A DNA stretch of 64,000 nucleotides from Asanoa ferruginea (GTDB lineage: Bacteria > Actinomycetota > Actinomycetes > Mycobacteriales > Micromonosporaceae), in NCBI RefSeq assembly GCF_003387075.1, contig NZ_QUMQ01000001.1, forward strand, positions 992,001 to 1,056,000, given 5' to 3'. Numbering within the stretch: the stretch's first letter is position 1; the number at the start of each line of letters is the position of its first letter. The translations under genes and the position numbers were made by a program. The notes under the pieces were generated by a model, which worked only from the letters and a program-made list of their open reading frames with translations, was not told where the DNA came from and searched no databases. Shown here one piece after another: positions 52,573 through 62,564 of the stretch.

Positions 52573-53016
52573 ATGACCAGCCCGGCCAACCGCCGCCCGC
52601 CATCCGGCCGGCGCCGCGATCGCCATGGTCGCGGGCTGCGGGGGCGACTGGTCCCCGCGACGGTGCCCCTGGCCCGCACCAAGGCGGAGATCTTTGATGA
52701 TCTTGTCCTGGATACGGTCGAGAGCCTTGAGCATCGGTTTGCCAAGGAGCTCGCCGGGGTGGAGTTCGCGGTCGAAGACGTGCCGCCGGACCTGAATGTC
52801 TATGACACCGACGTGCTCGAAGACGGTGAGGTTCCGCTGGCACGGCTGCTGCCTGGGCGCCCGGGCCGGGCCGACATGGCGCCGCGGATCGTTCTTTACC
52901 GTCGGCCGTTGGAGTTTCGGGCCATGGACCACGATGACCTGGCCGATCTGGTGCACGACGTGATCATCGAGCAGGTTGCCAACCTGCTGGGGTTGGATCC
53001 TGACGAGCTGAGCTGA
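52573..53016 (+). CDS. Metallopeptidase family protein (Rv3259-like)
   Basis: 147 aa from ATG 52573, with AGGAGG seven bases upstream. A basic N-terminus (RRRDRHGRGLRGRL) leads to a zincin-like core: EIFDDLVLDTVESLEHRF, then RIVLYRRPLEF, and a C-terminal helix DLVHDVIIEQVANLLGLDPDEL. The usual HExxH is replaced by HDVIIEQV, so catalysis is uncertain. It lies between DUF3499 and whiB as in M. tuberculosis. Confidence 0.88.
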   Translation: MTSPANRRPPSGRRRDRHGRGLRGRLVPATVPLARTKAEIFDDLVLDTVESLEHRFAKELAGVEFAVEDVPPDLNVYDTDVLEDGEVPLARLLPGRPGRADMAPRIVLYRRPLEFRAMDHDDLADLVHDVIIEQVANLLGLDPDELS

Positions 53017-53137
53017 ACCTGGCCCGGATGCGGTCGAGGGCCCGCATCGATGTGATGGTGGCCCTCGGTCCCGATATTGGTCTTGTGTGTTGCCGCTCCT
53101 CGCGGGTTCCCCCTCCGCCCCGGTGCGGCGCGGTGGG

Positions 53138-53398
53138 TCAGGCTACGACGCGGCGCTTCAGCTTGCGGCGCTCCCGCTCGGACAGGCCACCCCAGATGCC
53201 GAACCGCTCATCGTGACCGAGTGCGTATTCGAGGCACTCGGCCTTGACGTCGCAGCGCGAGCAGATGCGCTTGGCCTCGCGGGTCGAACCGCCCTTCTCG
53301 GGAAAGAACGCTTCCGGGTCGGTCTGCGAGCACAGCGCCCGCTCCTGCCACTCCGGCGCGTTGCCGAGCAGGTCGGCGCCCTCGACACGGCCATCCAT
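53138..53398 (-). CDS. whiB: WhiB-family iron-sulfur transcriptional regulator
   Basis: 86 aa from ATG 53398, chosen because AAAGGAGG lies eight bases upstream. Four Cys bind the 4Fe-4S cluster: Cys23 (RALC), Cys46 and Cys49 (RICSRC) and Cys55 (AEC). The GIWGG turn near 67-71 and the basic ERRKLKRR tail complete the family pattern. The position beside DUF3499/metallopeptidase corresponds to whiB2/whmD (Rv3260c), needed for septation and, in Streptomyces, sporulation. It works with WhiA in Streptomyces; no whiA is in the window. Confidence 0.93.
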   Translation of the reverse strand: MDGRVEGADLLGNAPEWQERALCSQTDPEAFFPEKGGSTREAKRICSRCDVKAECLEYALGHDERFGIWGGLSERERRKLKRRVVA

Positions 53399-53515
53399 TA
53401 CGTTTGCCTCCTTTCGCACGCCGGCCCGCGGCCGACGTAACCCCCTCGCGGAAGGCCCTACTTTTTCGCCCGTACGGTCCTATTTGTCATGTCCCGTTCG
53501 AACGACCCCAGTGAA

Positions 53516-53531
53516 ATTACACGCGTGTAAT
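53516..53531. promoter_or_regulatory. 16-bp perfect palindrome upstream of whiB
   Basis: ATTACACGCGTGTAAT is self-complementary and lies 118-133 bp upstream of the whiB start. It has the look of an operator, but the even spacing does not fit the BldD consensus and no regulator is assigned. Confidence 0.45.
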
Positions 53532-53857
53532 GCGTGCGTCGTCAAGCGGAACCTGATAAATAGGCCCACTCACCGGCGTGCCGTGTACGACTCGCGGGAT
53601 GGCACCGTGGCCCTTTGGCTCCCTACCGATCCAGCCCCCAGCCGGGTAACGCTCGATCACCGAGATTCCCACCAGGCCCGATCCCCGCAACCGCACATAA
53701 CGAATCAAACCATGACACCCCTACCTTGATCCACCCGGCCTCCGCTAGTCCCCCGGTCGGGGGCCCCGTCGCTGACACCAGAGTGGACCTTGACGGCAAG
53801 GTGGAGGCTGTGTACCCGCGGTGGGTTCGCTGGCAAACCGCACATACGCTGCCGCGC
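53532..53857. other. Intergenic region between whiB and NUDIX gene
   Basis: About 326 bp. The only notable frame is a 63-codon minus-strand ORF (53517-53708) with a TTG start and unusually AT-rich third positions, which I do not accept as a gene. A CCCCCGG/CCGGGGG hairpin lies near 53752-53767. The region should hold promoters for both flanking genes. Confidence 0.4.
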
Positions 53858-54361
53858 ATGGCGATCTCGGATTATGTGGCCGGCCTGCGGCGTCTGGTTG
53901 GCACGGAGATGTTGATGCTGCCGAGCGCCTGCGCTGTGGTCGTCGATGATCGGGGACGGGTGCTGTTGGAGCGGCGGGCCGACACCGGCACGTGGTCGCT
54001 GCCTGCCGGTGCCATCGATCCTGGTGAGCAGCCGGCCGAGGCGGCGGTCCGTGAGGTGTTCGAAGAGACCGGGGTGCGGGTCGCCGTTGAGCGGCTGGCT
54101 GGAGTCGCACTTCGCGGGGTGACGTATCCGAATGGGGATGTGTGCCAGTACCTCACTGTGTGGTTCCGGTGCCGGCCGGTCGGGGGGCGGGCCGTCGTCA
54201 ACGATGAGGAGTCGACGGCTGTGGACTGGTTTTCGGTGTCGGCGTTGCCGGAGCTTGACTCGGTCGACCGGCTGCGCATCGAGACTGCTCTCGATGACGC
54301 GGGGCCGGCGTGGTTTGCCGTGCCGGGGCAGGACTATGACTGGCTCCCGGCCAGAGCCTGA
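53858..54361 (+). CDS. NUDIX hydrolase
   Basis: 167 aa from ATG 53858 (MAISDYVAGLRRLVG), the common family start; the open frame extends upstream without a plausible signal. The Nudix box is GAIDPGEQPAEAAVREVFEE followed by TGV, with all catalytic Glu residues. It should hydrolyse a nucleoside diphosphate-linked substrate; which one is not visible. It converges with fbiC over a bidirectional hairpin. Confidence 0.9.
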   Translation: MAISDYVAGLRRLVGTEMLMLPSACAVVVDDRGRVLLERRADTGTWSLPAGAIDPGEQPAEAAVREVFEETGVRVAVERLAGVALRGVTYPNGDVCQYLTVWFRCRPVGGRAVVNDEESTAVDWFSVSALPELDSVDRLRIETALDDAGPAWFAVPGQDYDWLPARA

Positions 54362-54406
54362 CCGCTGCCCGGCCGGAGCCGGGCAATCCGGGCAGCGCCG
54401 GACCGC

Positions 54407-54433
54407 CCGCGCGGCCAGAGCTTGGCCGCGCGG
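54407..54433. terminator. Bidirectional terminator hairpin
   Basis: CCGCGCGGCCA (54407-54417) and its perfect complement (54423-54433) with loop GAGCT lie between the convergent NUDIX and fbiC genes. A second small stem GCCCGGC/GCCGGGC sits at about 54368-54385. Confidence 0.6.
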
Positions 54434-54497
54434 CCAGAGCCGGACCGCCCGGTCAGATGCCGGGCGGGCCGGCACCGGCCGCAATTCGCTCGAGCGG

Positions 54498-57038
54498 CTA
54501 GTGCAGGCCGTAGGCCGTGGTGCGTTCGCGTGCCGGCCGGCCGGCCGCCGTGGCGATGGCCTTGAGCTGCTCGACCGTGCGGGCCGAGCCGTTGGCGGAG
54601 CCGGCCATCCGGGAGATGGTCTCCTCCATCAGGGTGCCGCCGAGGTCGTTGCAGCCGCCGTTGAGCATCGCGACCGTGCCCTCGTCGCCGAGTTTGACCC
54701 AGGAGCACTGGATGTTGTCGATGCGGCCGTGCAGGAGCAGGCGGGCCATCGCGTGGACGACCCGGTTTTCCCGCCAGGTCGGGCCCGGCCGGGCGATGCC
54801 GGCCAGGTAGATCGGCGCGTTGGTGTGCACGAACGGCAGGGCCACGAACTCGGTGAAGCCGCCCGTGCGGTCCTGCACCGACGCCAGGACGCGGAAGTGG
54901 CCGAGCCACTGGCGGGGGTGGTCGACATGGCCGTACATCATCGTGGAACTTGATCGGATGCCCAGCTCATGGGCGGTCGAGACGACCTCGACCCAGGTGG
55001 CGGCCGGCAGTTTGCCCTTGGTCAGCACCCATCGGACGTCGTCGTCGAGGATCTCCGCGGCGGTGCCCGGGATGGTGTCGAGGCCGGCGTCGCGGAGGCT
55101 CTCCAGCCAGTCGCGGACCGACATGCCGCCCTTCGCCGCGCCGGTCACGATCTCCATCGGGGAGAACGCGTGGACGTGCATGCCGGGCACCCGCTGCTTG
55201 ATCGCGCGGACCATTTCGGCGTAGGCCGTGACCGGCAGTTTCGGGTCGATTCCGCCCTGCATGCAGACCTCGGTGGCGCCGGCGGCCCAGGCCTCCTCGG
55301 CGCGGTCGGCGACCTGCTCGACGGACAGGCGGTAGGCGTCGGCGTCGCGCTCACGCTGTGCGAAGGCGCAGAACCGGCAGCCGACGTAGCAGACGTTGGA
55401 GAAGTTGATGTTGCGGTTGACCACGTAGGTCACGTCGTCGCCCACCGTGTCGCGGCGGACGTCGTCGGCGATCCGGCACAGCTCGTCGAGCGCGGTGCCG
55501 TCGGCGTTGAACAGCGCCATCGTCGCCGCCTCGTGTCGCTCTTCGAGCAGCGCCGCGGGGTCGGCCGCGGCGAGCCGCAGGCCGGCCAACACGTCGGACG
55601 GGGCGCGCTCGACGCTCCCGGCCGTGCCCAGCTGGACCGCCTCGGGTGAGATGCGGCCGGCGATCTCGGACCAGTCGCCGTAGACCGAGTCGAAGTCGCC
55701 ACGCCGGTCGCCCGTGCGGCCGGTGGTGTCGATCGTGGCGTGCAGGTCGGTGCGGCCGCCGGGGACGAACGCCTCGTCGGGCTCCTGCCAGGCGCGGCCG
55801 ACCGGCAGCGCACCCTCGACGGCCAGACCCGTGTCGGGGTCGGCGAGTGCTCCGACGTGCGCGGACAGCCGCGGGTCGAGCCACGGGTCGCCGCGCCGGA
55901 CGTATTCCGGATAGATGGTCAGTCGCTCCCGCAGGGTGAAACCGGACGCGGCCGAGCGGGCGGCGAGCTCGTCGATCATCGGCCAGGGCCGCTCGGGGTT
56001 GACGTGGTCGGGGGTGACCGGCGAGACGCCGCCCCAGTCGTCGATGCCGGCGCGCAGCAACAGGTCGTATTCGCCCTCGATCAGGTTGGGCGGCGCCTGG
56101 ATGCGGGCGCCCGGACCGAGGATGATCCGGCCGACGGCCATCGTCGCGGCGAGGTCGAGCAGCTCCGCGTCGGGCATGCCGCGCATGGCCGTGTCGGGCT
56201 TGGCGCGGAAGTTCTGGATGATCGTTTCCTGGATGTGGCCGTATTCGCGGGCCGTTCGGCGGATCGCGAACAGCGCGTCGGCCCGCTCGACCAGGTTTTC
56301 ACCGATGCCGATCAGGATGCCGGTGGTGAACGGCACGCCGACCCGGCCGGCGTCTTCGAGCACCCGGAGCCGGACCGCGGGCTCCTTGTCGGGCGAGCCG
56401 AAATGCGGCCCGGTCTTGTCGGACCACAGGCGCGTGGCGGTGGTCTCCAGCATCATGCCCATGCTCGGCGCGACCGGCTTGAGCCGCTGCAACTCGGCCC
56501 AGCTCAGCACTCCCGGGTTGAGGTGCGGCAGCAGGCCGGTCTCTTCGAGCACGGCGATCGCGCTGGCCCGCACGTAGTCGAGCGTCGAGTCATAGCCGCG
56601 CGCGTCGAGCCATTCCCGCGCCGCCGGCCAGCGCTCCTCGGGCCGGTCGCCGAGCGTGAACAGCGCCTCCTTGCAGCCCTGCGCGGCACCCTCGCGGGCG
56701 ATGGCGACGACCTCGTCGCGATCGAGGAACGCTGCCGGCAGCCGGTGGGGCACGGTGGCGAAGGTGCAGTAATGACAGCGGTCACGGCAGAGGCGGGTCA
56801 ACGGAATGAAGACCTTGCGGGAGTACGTCACGACGCCCGGCCGGCCCGCCTCCCGCAGGCCCGCGTCGCGGATGCCGCCGGCGATGCGGAGCAGGTCGTC
56901 GAGTGGCTCGCCGCGCGCGGCCATCAGGTCGGCCGCCTCGCCCGGATCGAGCGCCTTGCCGTCGGCGGCACGGGCCAGCGCCCGCCGAATGCTCGCGGCA
57001 GTGGGCGGCGGAGGCGAGGTCGGGATCAGATCAGCCAC
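54498..57038 (-). CDS. fbiC: FbiC: bifunctional FO synthase (CofG/CofH fusion)
   Basis: 846 aa with two radical-SAM domains. The CofG half has the cluster motif CRDRCHYC (Cys84, 88, 91); the CofH half has CYVGCRFC near 548. Together they build 7,8-didemethyl-8-hydroxy-5-deazariboflavin (FO) from tyrosine and 5-amino-6-ribitylamino-uracil, the chromophore of coenzyme F420. The C-terminus (TAYGLH) and full length match actinobacterial FbiC. FbiB and CofD genes are next on the same strand. Confidence 0.95.
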   Translation of the reverse strand: MADLIPTSPPPPTAASIRRALARAADGKALDPGEAADLMAARGEPLDDLLRIAGGIRDAGLREAGRPGVVTYSRKVFIPLTRLCRDRCHYCTFATVPHRLPAAFLDRDEVVAIAREGAAQGCKEALFTLGDRPEERWPAAREWLDARGYDSTLDYVRASAIAVLEETGLLPHLNPGVLSWAELQRLKPVAPSMGMMLETTATRLWSDKTGPHFGSPDKEPAVRLRVLEDAGRVGVPFTTGILIGIGENLVERADALFAIRRTAREYGHIQETIIQNFRAKPDTAMRGMPDAELLDLAATMAVGRIILGPGARIQAPPNLIEGEYDLLLRAGIDDWGGVSPVTPDHVNPERPWPMIDELAARSAASGFTLRERLTIYPEYVRRGDPWLDPRLSAHVGALADPDTGLAVEGALPVGRAWQEPDEAFVPGGRTDLHATIDTTGRTGDRRGDFDSVYGDWSEIAGRISPEAVQLGTAGSVERAPSDVLAGLRLAAADPAALLEERHEAATMALFNADGTALDELCRIADDVRRDTVGDDVTYVVNRNINFSNVCYVGCRFCAFAQRERDADAYRLSVEQVADRAEEAWAAGATEVCMQGGIDPKLPVTAYAEMVRAIKQRVPGMHVHAFSPMEIVTGAAKGGMSVRDWLESLRDAGLDTIPGTAAEILDDDVRWVLTKGKLPAATWVEVVSTAHELGIRSSSTMMYGHVDHPRQWLGHFRVLASVQDRTGGFTEFVALPFVHTNAPIYLAGIARPGPTWRENRVVHAMARLLLHGRIDNIQCSWVKLGDEGTVAMLNGGCNDLGGTLMEETISRMAGSANGSARTVEQLKAIATAAGRPARERTTAYGLH

Positions 57039-57176
57039 CGTTGAAGCGTAGGCCGTGGCACCGACAGCTTTCCGTGGTGACTGTCACTTGGATCGCGTCG
57101 ATAAATCTTGGCCCGCCGTGAACCGGCCGACGGCGCCGATCCGATGAAGAGGTATGAGCGGAACGCAGCCGGCGCC

Positions 57177-58436
57177 TCAGCCGACAGTCACCACGACATA
57201 TGGAGCATTGCCGTCCTCCGCGACCTCCATCGTGGAGCCAAGTCCTTCGGCGGCAAGCGCCGCACGCAGCCGGTGCACGTCGGAGCCCAGGGAGACGAGG
57301 GCGGCCGGTCCGCCCGGTGTTGCCGCCGGGCGACAGCAGACGCGATAGCCGTTGGCCGCGACGCCACCGGCTGCGGCCTGCGCGGCGGTGCCGCCCGTGG
57401 CGGCCGAGGCAGTCGCGCCCGCGGGCGCGGCGGTCGTCAGGGCTTGCGCGGCCTCGCCTGGCTCCTCGGTGTCGTCGACGTCGGGCCGTGCGCGTGCGGC
57501 GACGACCTCGAAGGTCGTCGCGGCGGTGCCGGCGATCGTGGCCAGTGCGCGGTGGACAGACCTGGCCAGGTCCGTCTCCTCGAGCTGGGCGAATGGCGCT
57601 TGGCCGTTGTCCGCGAGCCGAGCCGCTGCGCGGAGGCCCTCGGCGCGGGCCTCGGCTGTGCCGAGGGAGAAGAGGTCCTGGTCGGCGCCGCGGACCAGGA
57701 CGGCGGCGCCGTCACCGTCGGCGATCGGTAGGGGCGCGTCGAGATAGCCGCGGACGACCGCTACCGGCACCTGGGCGCACTTGCCCTTGACCAGCTCGCC
57801 GGCCGCGGCCAGTTCGTCGATCACGGCCATCTGGGTGATGGAGAGCTCGTTGCCATACGGGTCGACCTCGCCGCGGTGGTCGCGGATCGCCGGAACGCCG
57901 GCGGAACCGAGGGCGACGTCGGTCAGGCCGTTGCGCCATGGGCGGCCCATCGTGTCGGAGATCACTACGGCGACGTCGAGCCCGTGCCGTTCGCGCAGCG
58001 TCGCGCGGAGGGCGCGGGCGGAGGCGTCCGGATCCTTGGGGAGGAGCACAAGATGGGCGCGATCGACGTTGGACGCGTCGATGCCGGCCGACGCCATCAC
58101 GAAGCCGTGGTGGGTCTGCACGATCCGGGTCTGGCCGCGGCGGGCTACCGGGCGGGCGGTCTCCGCGCGGAGCACCTCTTCGCGGGCCACGGTGCGCTCG
58201 TCGCCGTCGACCGGGACGTCGACCAGGCTGCCTTCCGCCTTTGACACGATCTTGCTGGTGACGACCAGCACGTCACCCGCGCGCAGCCACGGGGCGGCGG
58301 CGGTGATCGCCTCCGCCAGGTCGTCGCCGGGTCGCACGTCGCCGATGCCCTCGACCGGCAACACCTCGAGCCGCATACCCACTCCCCCGCCAGCCGCTGC
58401 CGCGTTCGCCGCCGTCATATCAGTTTCGGCAGTCAT
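57177..58436 (-). CDS. fbiB: Coenzyme F420-0:L-glutamate ligase (CofE/FbiB)
   Basis: 419 aa from ATG 58436, which overlaps the cofD stop (ATGA); ATG 58376 with GGGGGAG five bases upstream gives the usual [10 protein letters not shown] start and may be used instead. CofE motifs are [16 protein letters not shown] and [21 protein letters not shown]. The ligase adds glutamates to F420-0. The C-terminal 170 aa are Ala-rich and end [15 protein letters not shown]; a full nitroreductase domain, as in M. tuberculosis FbiB, is not evident. Confidence 0.9.
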   Translation of the reverse strand: MTAETDMTAANAAAAGGGVGMRLEVLPVEGIGDVRPGDDLAEAITAAAPWLRAGDVLVVTSKIVSKAEGSLVDVPVDGDERTVAREEVLRAETARPVARRGQTRIVQTHHGFVMASAGIDASNVDRAHLVLLPKDPDASARALRATLRERHGLDVAVVISDTMGRPWRNGLTDVALGSAGVPAIRDHRGEVDPYGNELSITQMAVIDELAAAGELVKGKCAQVPVAVVRGYLDAPLPIADGDGAAVLVRGADQDLFSLGTAEARAEGLRAAARLADNGQAPFAQLEETDLARSVHRALATIAGTAATTFEVVAARARPDVDDTEEPGEAAQALTTAAPAGATASAATGGTAAQAAAGGVAANGYRVCCRPAATPGGPAALVSLGSDVHRLRAALAAEGLGSTMEVAEDGNAPYVVVTVG

Positions 58437-59378
58437 ACCAGGTCGACGGCGGCGCGGACCATCTCCGCCGTTGTCTGTTCGTTGGTCATCCAGAGTGGAA
58501 CCGCCTTGACCGTCACGCCGGGCACCTCGGCGCCCGCGTCGGTGGTGTCGACCAGCCAGCCGTCGAGGATGCCATTGGCGCCTCGGGCGCCGTAGATGTC
58601 GCCGACCGCAGCGGCGGTGCAGGGGACGCCCAGCACGGCGAGGCACTTGTCGGCCATGCCGCGTACCGGGCTGCCGCCGATGATCGGTGACACGCCGATC
58701 ACGGGTGCGGTGCCCCCGGCCAGGGCGTCGCGCAGGCCGGGCACGCCGAGGATCGGGCCGATGCTGACCACCGGGTTGCTCGGCGCGACCAGCACGACGT
58801 CGGCGGTGGCGAGGGCTTCCAGCACGCCGGCGGCCGGCTTGGCGGTCTCGGCGCCGACGAAGACGAAGCGGCGGGTTGGCACGTCGCCGCGGTGGCGTAC
58901 CCACCATTCCTGGAAGTGGATCGCTTTTTTCGCCGTCGAGATCGACCACGACGTGGGTTTCGACCCGGTCGTCGGTGGCTGGCAGCAAACGCACACCGGG
59001 TTGCCAGCGTTGGCACAGCGCTTCGGTCACGGCCGAGAGGGGATAGCCGGCATTGAGCATCTGACTGCGCACCAGATGGGTGGCGATGTCCTTGTCGCCC
59101 AGACCGAACCAGGTCGGCTCGGCGGCGTAGGCGGCGAGTTCAGCCTTCACCGCCCAGGTCTCACCGACCCGGCCCCAACCGCGTTCTGGGTCTGCGGCGC
59201 CACTCAGGGTATACATGACGCTGTCGAGGTCCGGACAAATCCGCAGGCCGTGCATGGTCACGTCATCGCCGACGTTGACCACAGCGGTCACCTCGGCGCC
59301 GATGTCGCGGGCATAGGCCCGGACGCCGGTTAAAAACCGCGCCCCGCCGATACCTCCAGCCAAAACGACGATGTGCAT
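58433..59378 (-). pseudogene. fbiA: CofD/FbiA (2-phospho-L-lactate / phosphoenolpyruvate transferase), single-base frameshift
   Basis: The N-terminal half is read from ATG 59378 ([19 protein letters not shown]) to [12 protein letters not shown]. The C-terminal half continues in the next frame as [16 protein letters not shown] through [19 protein letters not shown] to the stop at 58433. The break is a run of six A on the minus strand (58925-58930); five would restore one frame. The rest is intact, so this is either a very recent mutation, a sequencing error or slippage. CofD makes F420-0 from FO. The unshifted frame would run straight on into fbiB, which is not a real fusion. Confidence 0.85.
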
Positions 59379-59468
59379 ATCGCAATCCTTACCTACACTG
59401 CCGGCTTTGCGGCGCTCGGGCGACTACGCTCACGAAAGCCATCTTCCGTCATCGCCCCAGGGGGAGCC

Positions 59469-60584
59469 GTGACCACCCAACCCGAGGCCGGGCCAAACGA
59501 ACAGACCTCGGCCAATCAGATCACCAAGCCTTGGCGCGAGCTGATCGCGCTGGTCCTGGTCGGCGCCAACGCCGTCCTGCTCTTCGTGGGCCTGATAGAC
59601 CTGCTAGTGCCCTATTCAGCGAATGTCGGGTTCTCCAGCCGGGCCGGCGGAAGCTTCTTCGACTTCGTGGGCATCGAGGCGATCGTTCTGCCGCTGCTCG
59701 CTGTGCTCTTGGCCACACACCTCAAGCCTGCGGTGCCGCGGGCGAAGCTGGTGACCCAGGTCGCGCTCGCCGAATACGCCGTCTCCGCGGTCTTCGGCGT
59801 GATCGCGCTGCTGGCGTGGCTGTTCGGCTCGCTGGTCGACGGCGAGGTCCGCGCCGCCTTCACGGGGCTGCTGGTCCGCATCGCCTACGCGGGCATCTTC
59901 GCTGCCGCCAGCTTCCTGATCTACAAGATCTGGCGGACGCTCTACTACGTGCCGCGGCCGAAGGCGCAGCCCGGCATGTATGGCACTCCGGGCGCTCCCG
60001 GCGGCTACCCGCCGGCCGGTCCCGGCCCGATGGGCCAGGGACAGCAGGGCCCGGGTCAGCCTGGGTACGGCGCACCGACCGCTTACGGCCAGCCCGGCTA
60101 CCCGCCGCCGCCGGCCTACCCGGGTTCGACTCAGTCCGCTCCGCCGACCTTTGGCGGTCCGGCCAGCCAGACCTCGCCGGGTGCCACCGGCGCACCGGGT
60201 CAGCCTGGCGCCTACCCGCCGCCCGGCGGCTCGACCCCGACGGCATCCGGGCCGGCAGCATCGACACCCCCGGCCCCGACAGCGTCGACACCCCCGGCTC
60301 CGGCCGCACCGGCGCCCACGGCCGAGCCGGCCACCTGGCCGCCGGTCCCAGGCCCTGGCGCGTCCGAGCCGGCCGCGGCGCAGGCCACTCAGACGATCAC
60401 CGCTCCGGCTACGGGCGCTCCGGCTCCCGCACGGCCGATCCCCGACCCGCCGACGGCGCCGATCCCGACGGCCGACGGCGAGCGCACCCAGGTGATCAAC
60501 CCGGCCAGCCAGCAGCCGAGTGCCGGCTCAGCCCCGCCGCCAGCCTCGGCTGACAACGAGCCCACCCGGCCCGACATGCACTGA
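59469..60584 (+). CDS. Membrane protein with long Pro/Ala/Thr-rich C-terminal region
   Basis: 371 aa from GTG 59469, with GGGGGAG just upstream. Four hydrophobic segments lie within residues about 24-155 (ELIALVLVGANAVLLFVGL, AIVLPLLAVLLATHL, VALAEYAVSAVFGVIALLAWLFG, IAYAGIFAAASFLIYKIW). From about 165 the chain is Gly/Pro/Tyr-rich (GYPPAGPGPMGQGQQGPG and similar) and then Ala/Pro/Thr-rich to the end, a disordered cytoplasmic or extracellular tail. Divergent from cofD. Function unknown. Confidence 0.8.
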   Translation: MTTQPEAGPNEQTSANQITKPWRELIALVLVGANAVLLFVGLIDLLVPYSANVGFSSRAGGSFFDFVGIEAIVLPLLAVLLATHLKPAVPRAKLVTQVALAEYAVSAVFGVIALLAWLFGSLVDGEVRAAFTGLLVRIAYAGIFAAASFLIYKIWRTLYYVPRPKAQPGMYGTPGAPGGYPPAGPGPMGQGQQGPGQPGYGAPTAYGQPGYPPPPAYPGSTQSAPPTFGGPASQTSPGATGAPGQPGAYPPPGGSTPTASGPAASTPPAPTASTPPAPAAPAPTAEPATWPPVPGPGASEPAAAQATQTITAPATGAPAPARPIPDPPTAPIPTADGERTQVINPASQQPSAGSAPPPASADNEPTRPDMH

Positions 60585-60677
60585 CACCAGCGGGATCGCA
60601 CGGCGTCCATCCCCACCGAAGGTAGAGGTGGCACCGCAGAGACCGCCAAGTCGGCGATGACCGGCGAAGCCGCAAAA

Positions 60678-61265
60678 CTGATCGGGGGCAGCAGTCCTGG
60701 CGCAAGCCGGACCGCTGCCCCCGACCTCGTTTTGGATACGCCGCAGAACCGATCAACGTGCGGCGGCGCACGACCGTTACACCGAACCGCAGAAATGATC
60801 GAGGGCAGGCGCCGTAGCGCAAGCCGCATCGCTGCCTCCGGGCCACCTTTCAAACACGGCAGCGCGCAAACCGACCGAAACACCCAGGCCTCGGAGATGA
60901 TCGAGGGCAGCCGCAGTGGTCCAAGCCGCACCGCTGCCGCCAGGCCACCTTTCAAACACGGCAGCGCGCAAACCGACCGAAACACCCAGGCCTCGGAGAT
61001 GATCGAGGGCAGCCGCCGTGGCCCAAGCCGCGCCGCTGAAGCCAGGCCACCTTTCAAACACGGCAGCGCGCAAACCCGACTGAGACACCGAGCCCCAGAA
61101 ATGATCGAGGGCGGCGGCCCTGGTGCGTGCAAGCCGCAGCGCTGCCCCAAGGCCAGCCCTCCAGCACAGCGGCGCGTAAACCCGACCGCCGCCGCGAGCC
61201 GCACAAACCGATCGGGGGCAGCAGTCCTGGCGTAAAGCCGGACCGCTGCCCCCGATCAGTTTGGA
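60678..61265. repeat. Tandem array of hairpin repeats, 102-bp period
   Basis: Near-identical blocks beginning GGCCACCTTTCAAACACGGC start at 60841, 60943 and 61045, exactly 102 bp apart, with diverged units on both sides. Each unit holds GATCGAGGGCAGC and a downstream CCGCTGCC-type complement. The end units (about 60678-60725 and 61208-61254) form 14-bp stems with one mismatch. Frames are open on both strands because 102 is divisible by three, but no ribosome site or family supports a protein. The nearly 1-kb gap 60585-61580 has no accepted gene. Confidence 0.75.
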
Positions 61266-61580
61266 CACGGCAGGTGGGCAACGGGACCGGCACCACCCGC
61301 CGTGCCCCCACGTCGCGGCGGGTGGTGCCGGAAAGCGACCGCCTGGGGAGAGGCAATCGCGCAAGAACGTCCGGCCGCCACCTCCACGACGCGTGGTCGC
61401 GGGCCCTCGTTGATGGCTGGCCGGACGGCAATGCCGCCCAACGGGATGTGGGCGCTAACACGAGCATGGCCAAGCCGCACGTCGAGCGCGAGGAGTTTCA
61501 GGCTGGGCTGAAACATGGAGGTCAGCCGGTAGGCTGAGGGCCCCCGACCGCCAGCTGCTACCCACGGAGTCCTCGAGACC

Positions 61581-62564
61581 GTGCTGCGGATCTTCTTCTC
61601 CCGTGATGATGTCGCGCGCACGCGGGTCGCGTCGGGGGCCGATCCGGTGTGGGAAACGGTTCTCAGCCTGCAATTCATCCAGGCCCGAAGGCGTGACCGC
61701 GATCCGATGCTGGGCGGTTGGCGGCGCGACGTGGCGAGCGAGCTGCGCGACCGGGAGCGGGCCGAATACCTTCGGACGCTCTTCGCGCTCAACCCGCCTA
61801 AGGGCTATTTCCCCGACTTCCTCACGCCGTTCGCCAGCCGGGCGGGGCTTGGCGCCGGCCTCGACGCCATTCGGTCGACGCCGGCCAGCCATCTGCGGCG
61901 CGACCTGACGCTGCTCTCGGCCGGCAACCGGCTGCCGGCCAGTGTCTCGGGGCTGGCCCGGGGAGAGACCGCCGCGCTGCGTCATCTCACCGACTCGATG
62001 GAGACCTACCGCTCGCTGGCGATCGCTCCCTATTGGAGCCGGATCGAGAGTGCGGTCGAAGCCGACCGTGGCCTGCGGGCCCGGGCCATGCTCGCCGACG
62101 GCGCCGACGGGTTGCTGGCCAGTTTGCGGCCGGCCATGCGGTGGGACGGGCGCGTGCTGGAGGTACGCCACTACCCGGTCAGCCGGGAACTGCACCTCGA
62201 CGGGCGCGGGCTGCTGCTGGTGCCGGCGTTCTTCTGTGCGCGTACCCCGGTGACGCTCGTCGATCCGGATCTTCCTCCGGTTCTGGTCTATCCCGTCGAG
62301 CGGCTCGGTGGGCTCGACCAGCCGCCCGAACCCGGCCGCCAGCGGGCGCTAGCCGCACTGCTCGGCCGCACCCGGGCCCGCGTGCTGGAAGTGGTCGGCG
62401 ACGGCTGCTCGACCAGCGAGATCGCCCGCCGGCTCGACATCTCCCTCGCCGCCGCCAGCCAGCACACCGCCGTGCTCCGCGACGCCAACCTGCTGGCCAG
62501 CCGCCGCGACGGCAACACCATGCTGCACACCCTCACGCCGCTAGGCCGGGCAATGCTCGAATAG
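61581..62564 (+). CDS. Transcriptional regulator, DUF5937 plus ArsR-type HTH
   Basis: 327 aa from GTG 61581. The N-terminal two thirds (LRIFFSRDDVARTRVASGAD, ETVLSLQFIQARR) match the DUF5937 region found in actinobacterial ArsR-like regulators. The C-terminal winged HTH is TRARVLEVVGDGCSTSEIAR, RLDISLAAASQHTAVLRDAN, RRDGNTMLHTLTPLG. No Cys-based metal site is visible, so a small-molecule ligand is more likely than metal. It is back to back with the 62565 gene, stop to stop. Confidence 0.85.
   Translation: MLRIFFSRDDVARTRVASGADPVWETVLSLQFIQARRRDRDPMLGGWRRDVASELRDRERAEYLRTLFALNPPKGYFPDFLTPFASRAGLGAGLDAIRSTPASHLRRDLTLLSAGNRLPASVSGLARGETAALRHLTDSMETYRSLAIAPYWSRIESAVEADRGLRARAMLADGADGLLASLRPAMRWDGRVLEVRHYPVSRELHLDGRGLLLVPAFFCARTPVTLVDPDLPPVLVYPVERLGGLDQPPEPGRQRALAALLGRTRARVLEVVGDGCSTSEIARRLDISLAAASQHTAVLRDANLLASRRDGNTMLHTLTPLGRAMLE

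Noticed and set aside
53517-53708. 63-aa minus-strand frame upstream of whiB
   Set aside because: TTG start with a weak site, about one third AT at third codon positions against a strongly GC-biased neighbourhood, and no recognised family.
57177-59378. 733-aa apparent CofD-FbiB fusion
   Set aside because: The middle third is out-of-frame cofD (Arg-rich nonsense). The proper cofD C-terminus is in the next frame, so these are two genes with a frameshift, not a fusion.
60389-61204. 271-codon minus-strand frame and 192-codon plus-strand frame with 34-residue repeats
   Set aside because: Both are consequences of the 102-bp repeat, whose length is a multiple of three. Neither has a credible start signal, and the minus frame runs into the coding part of the 59469 gene.
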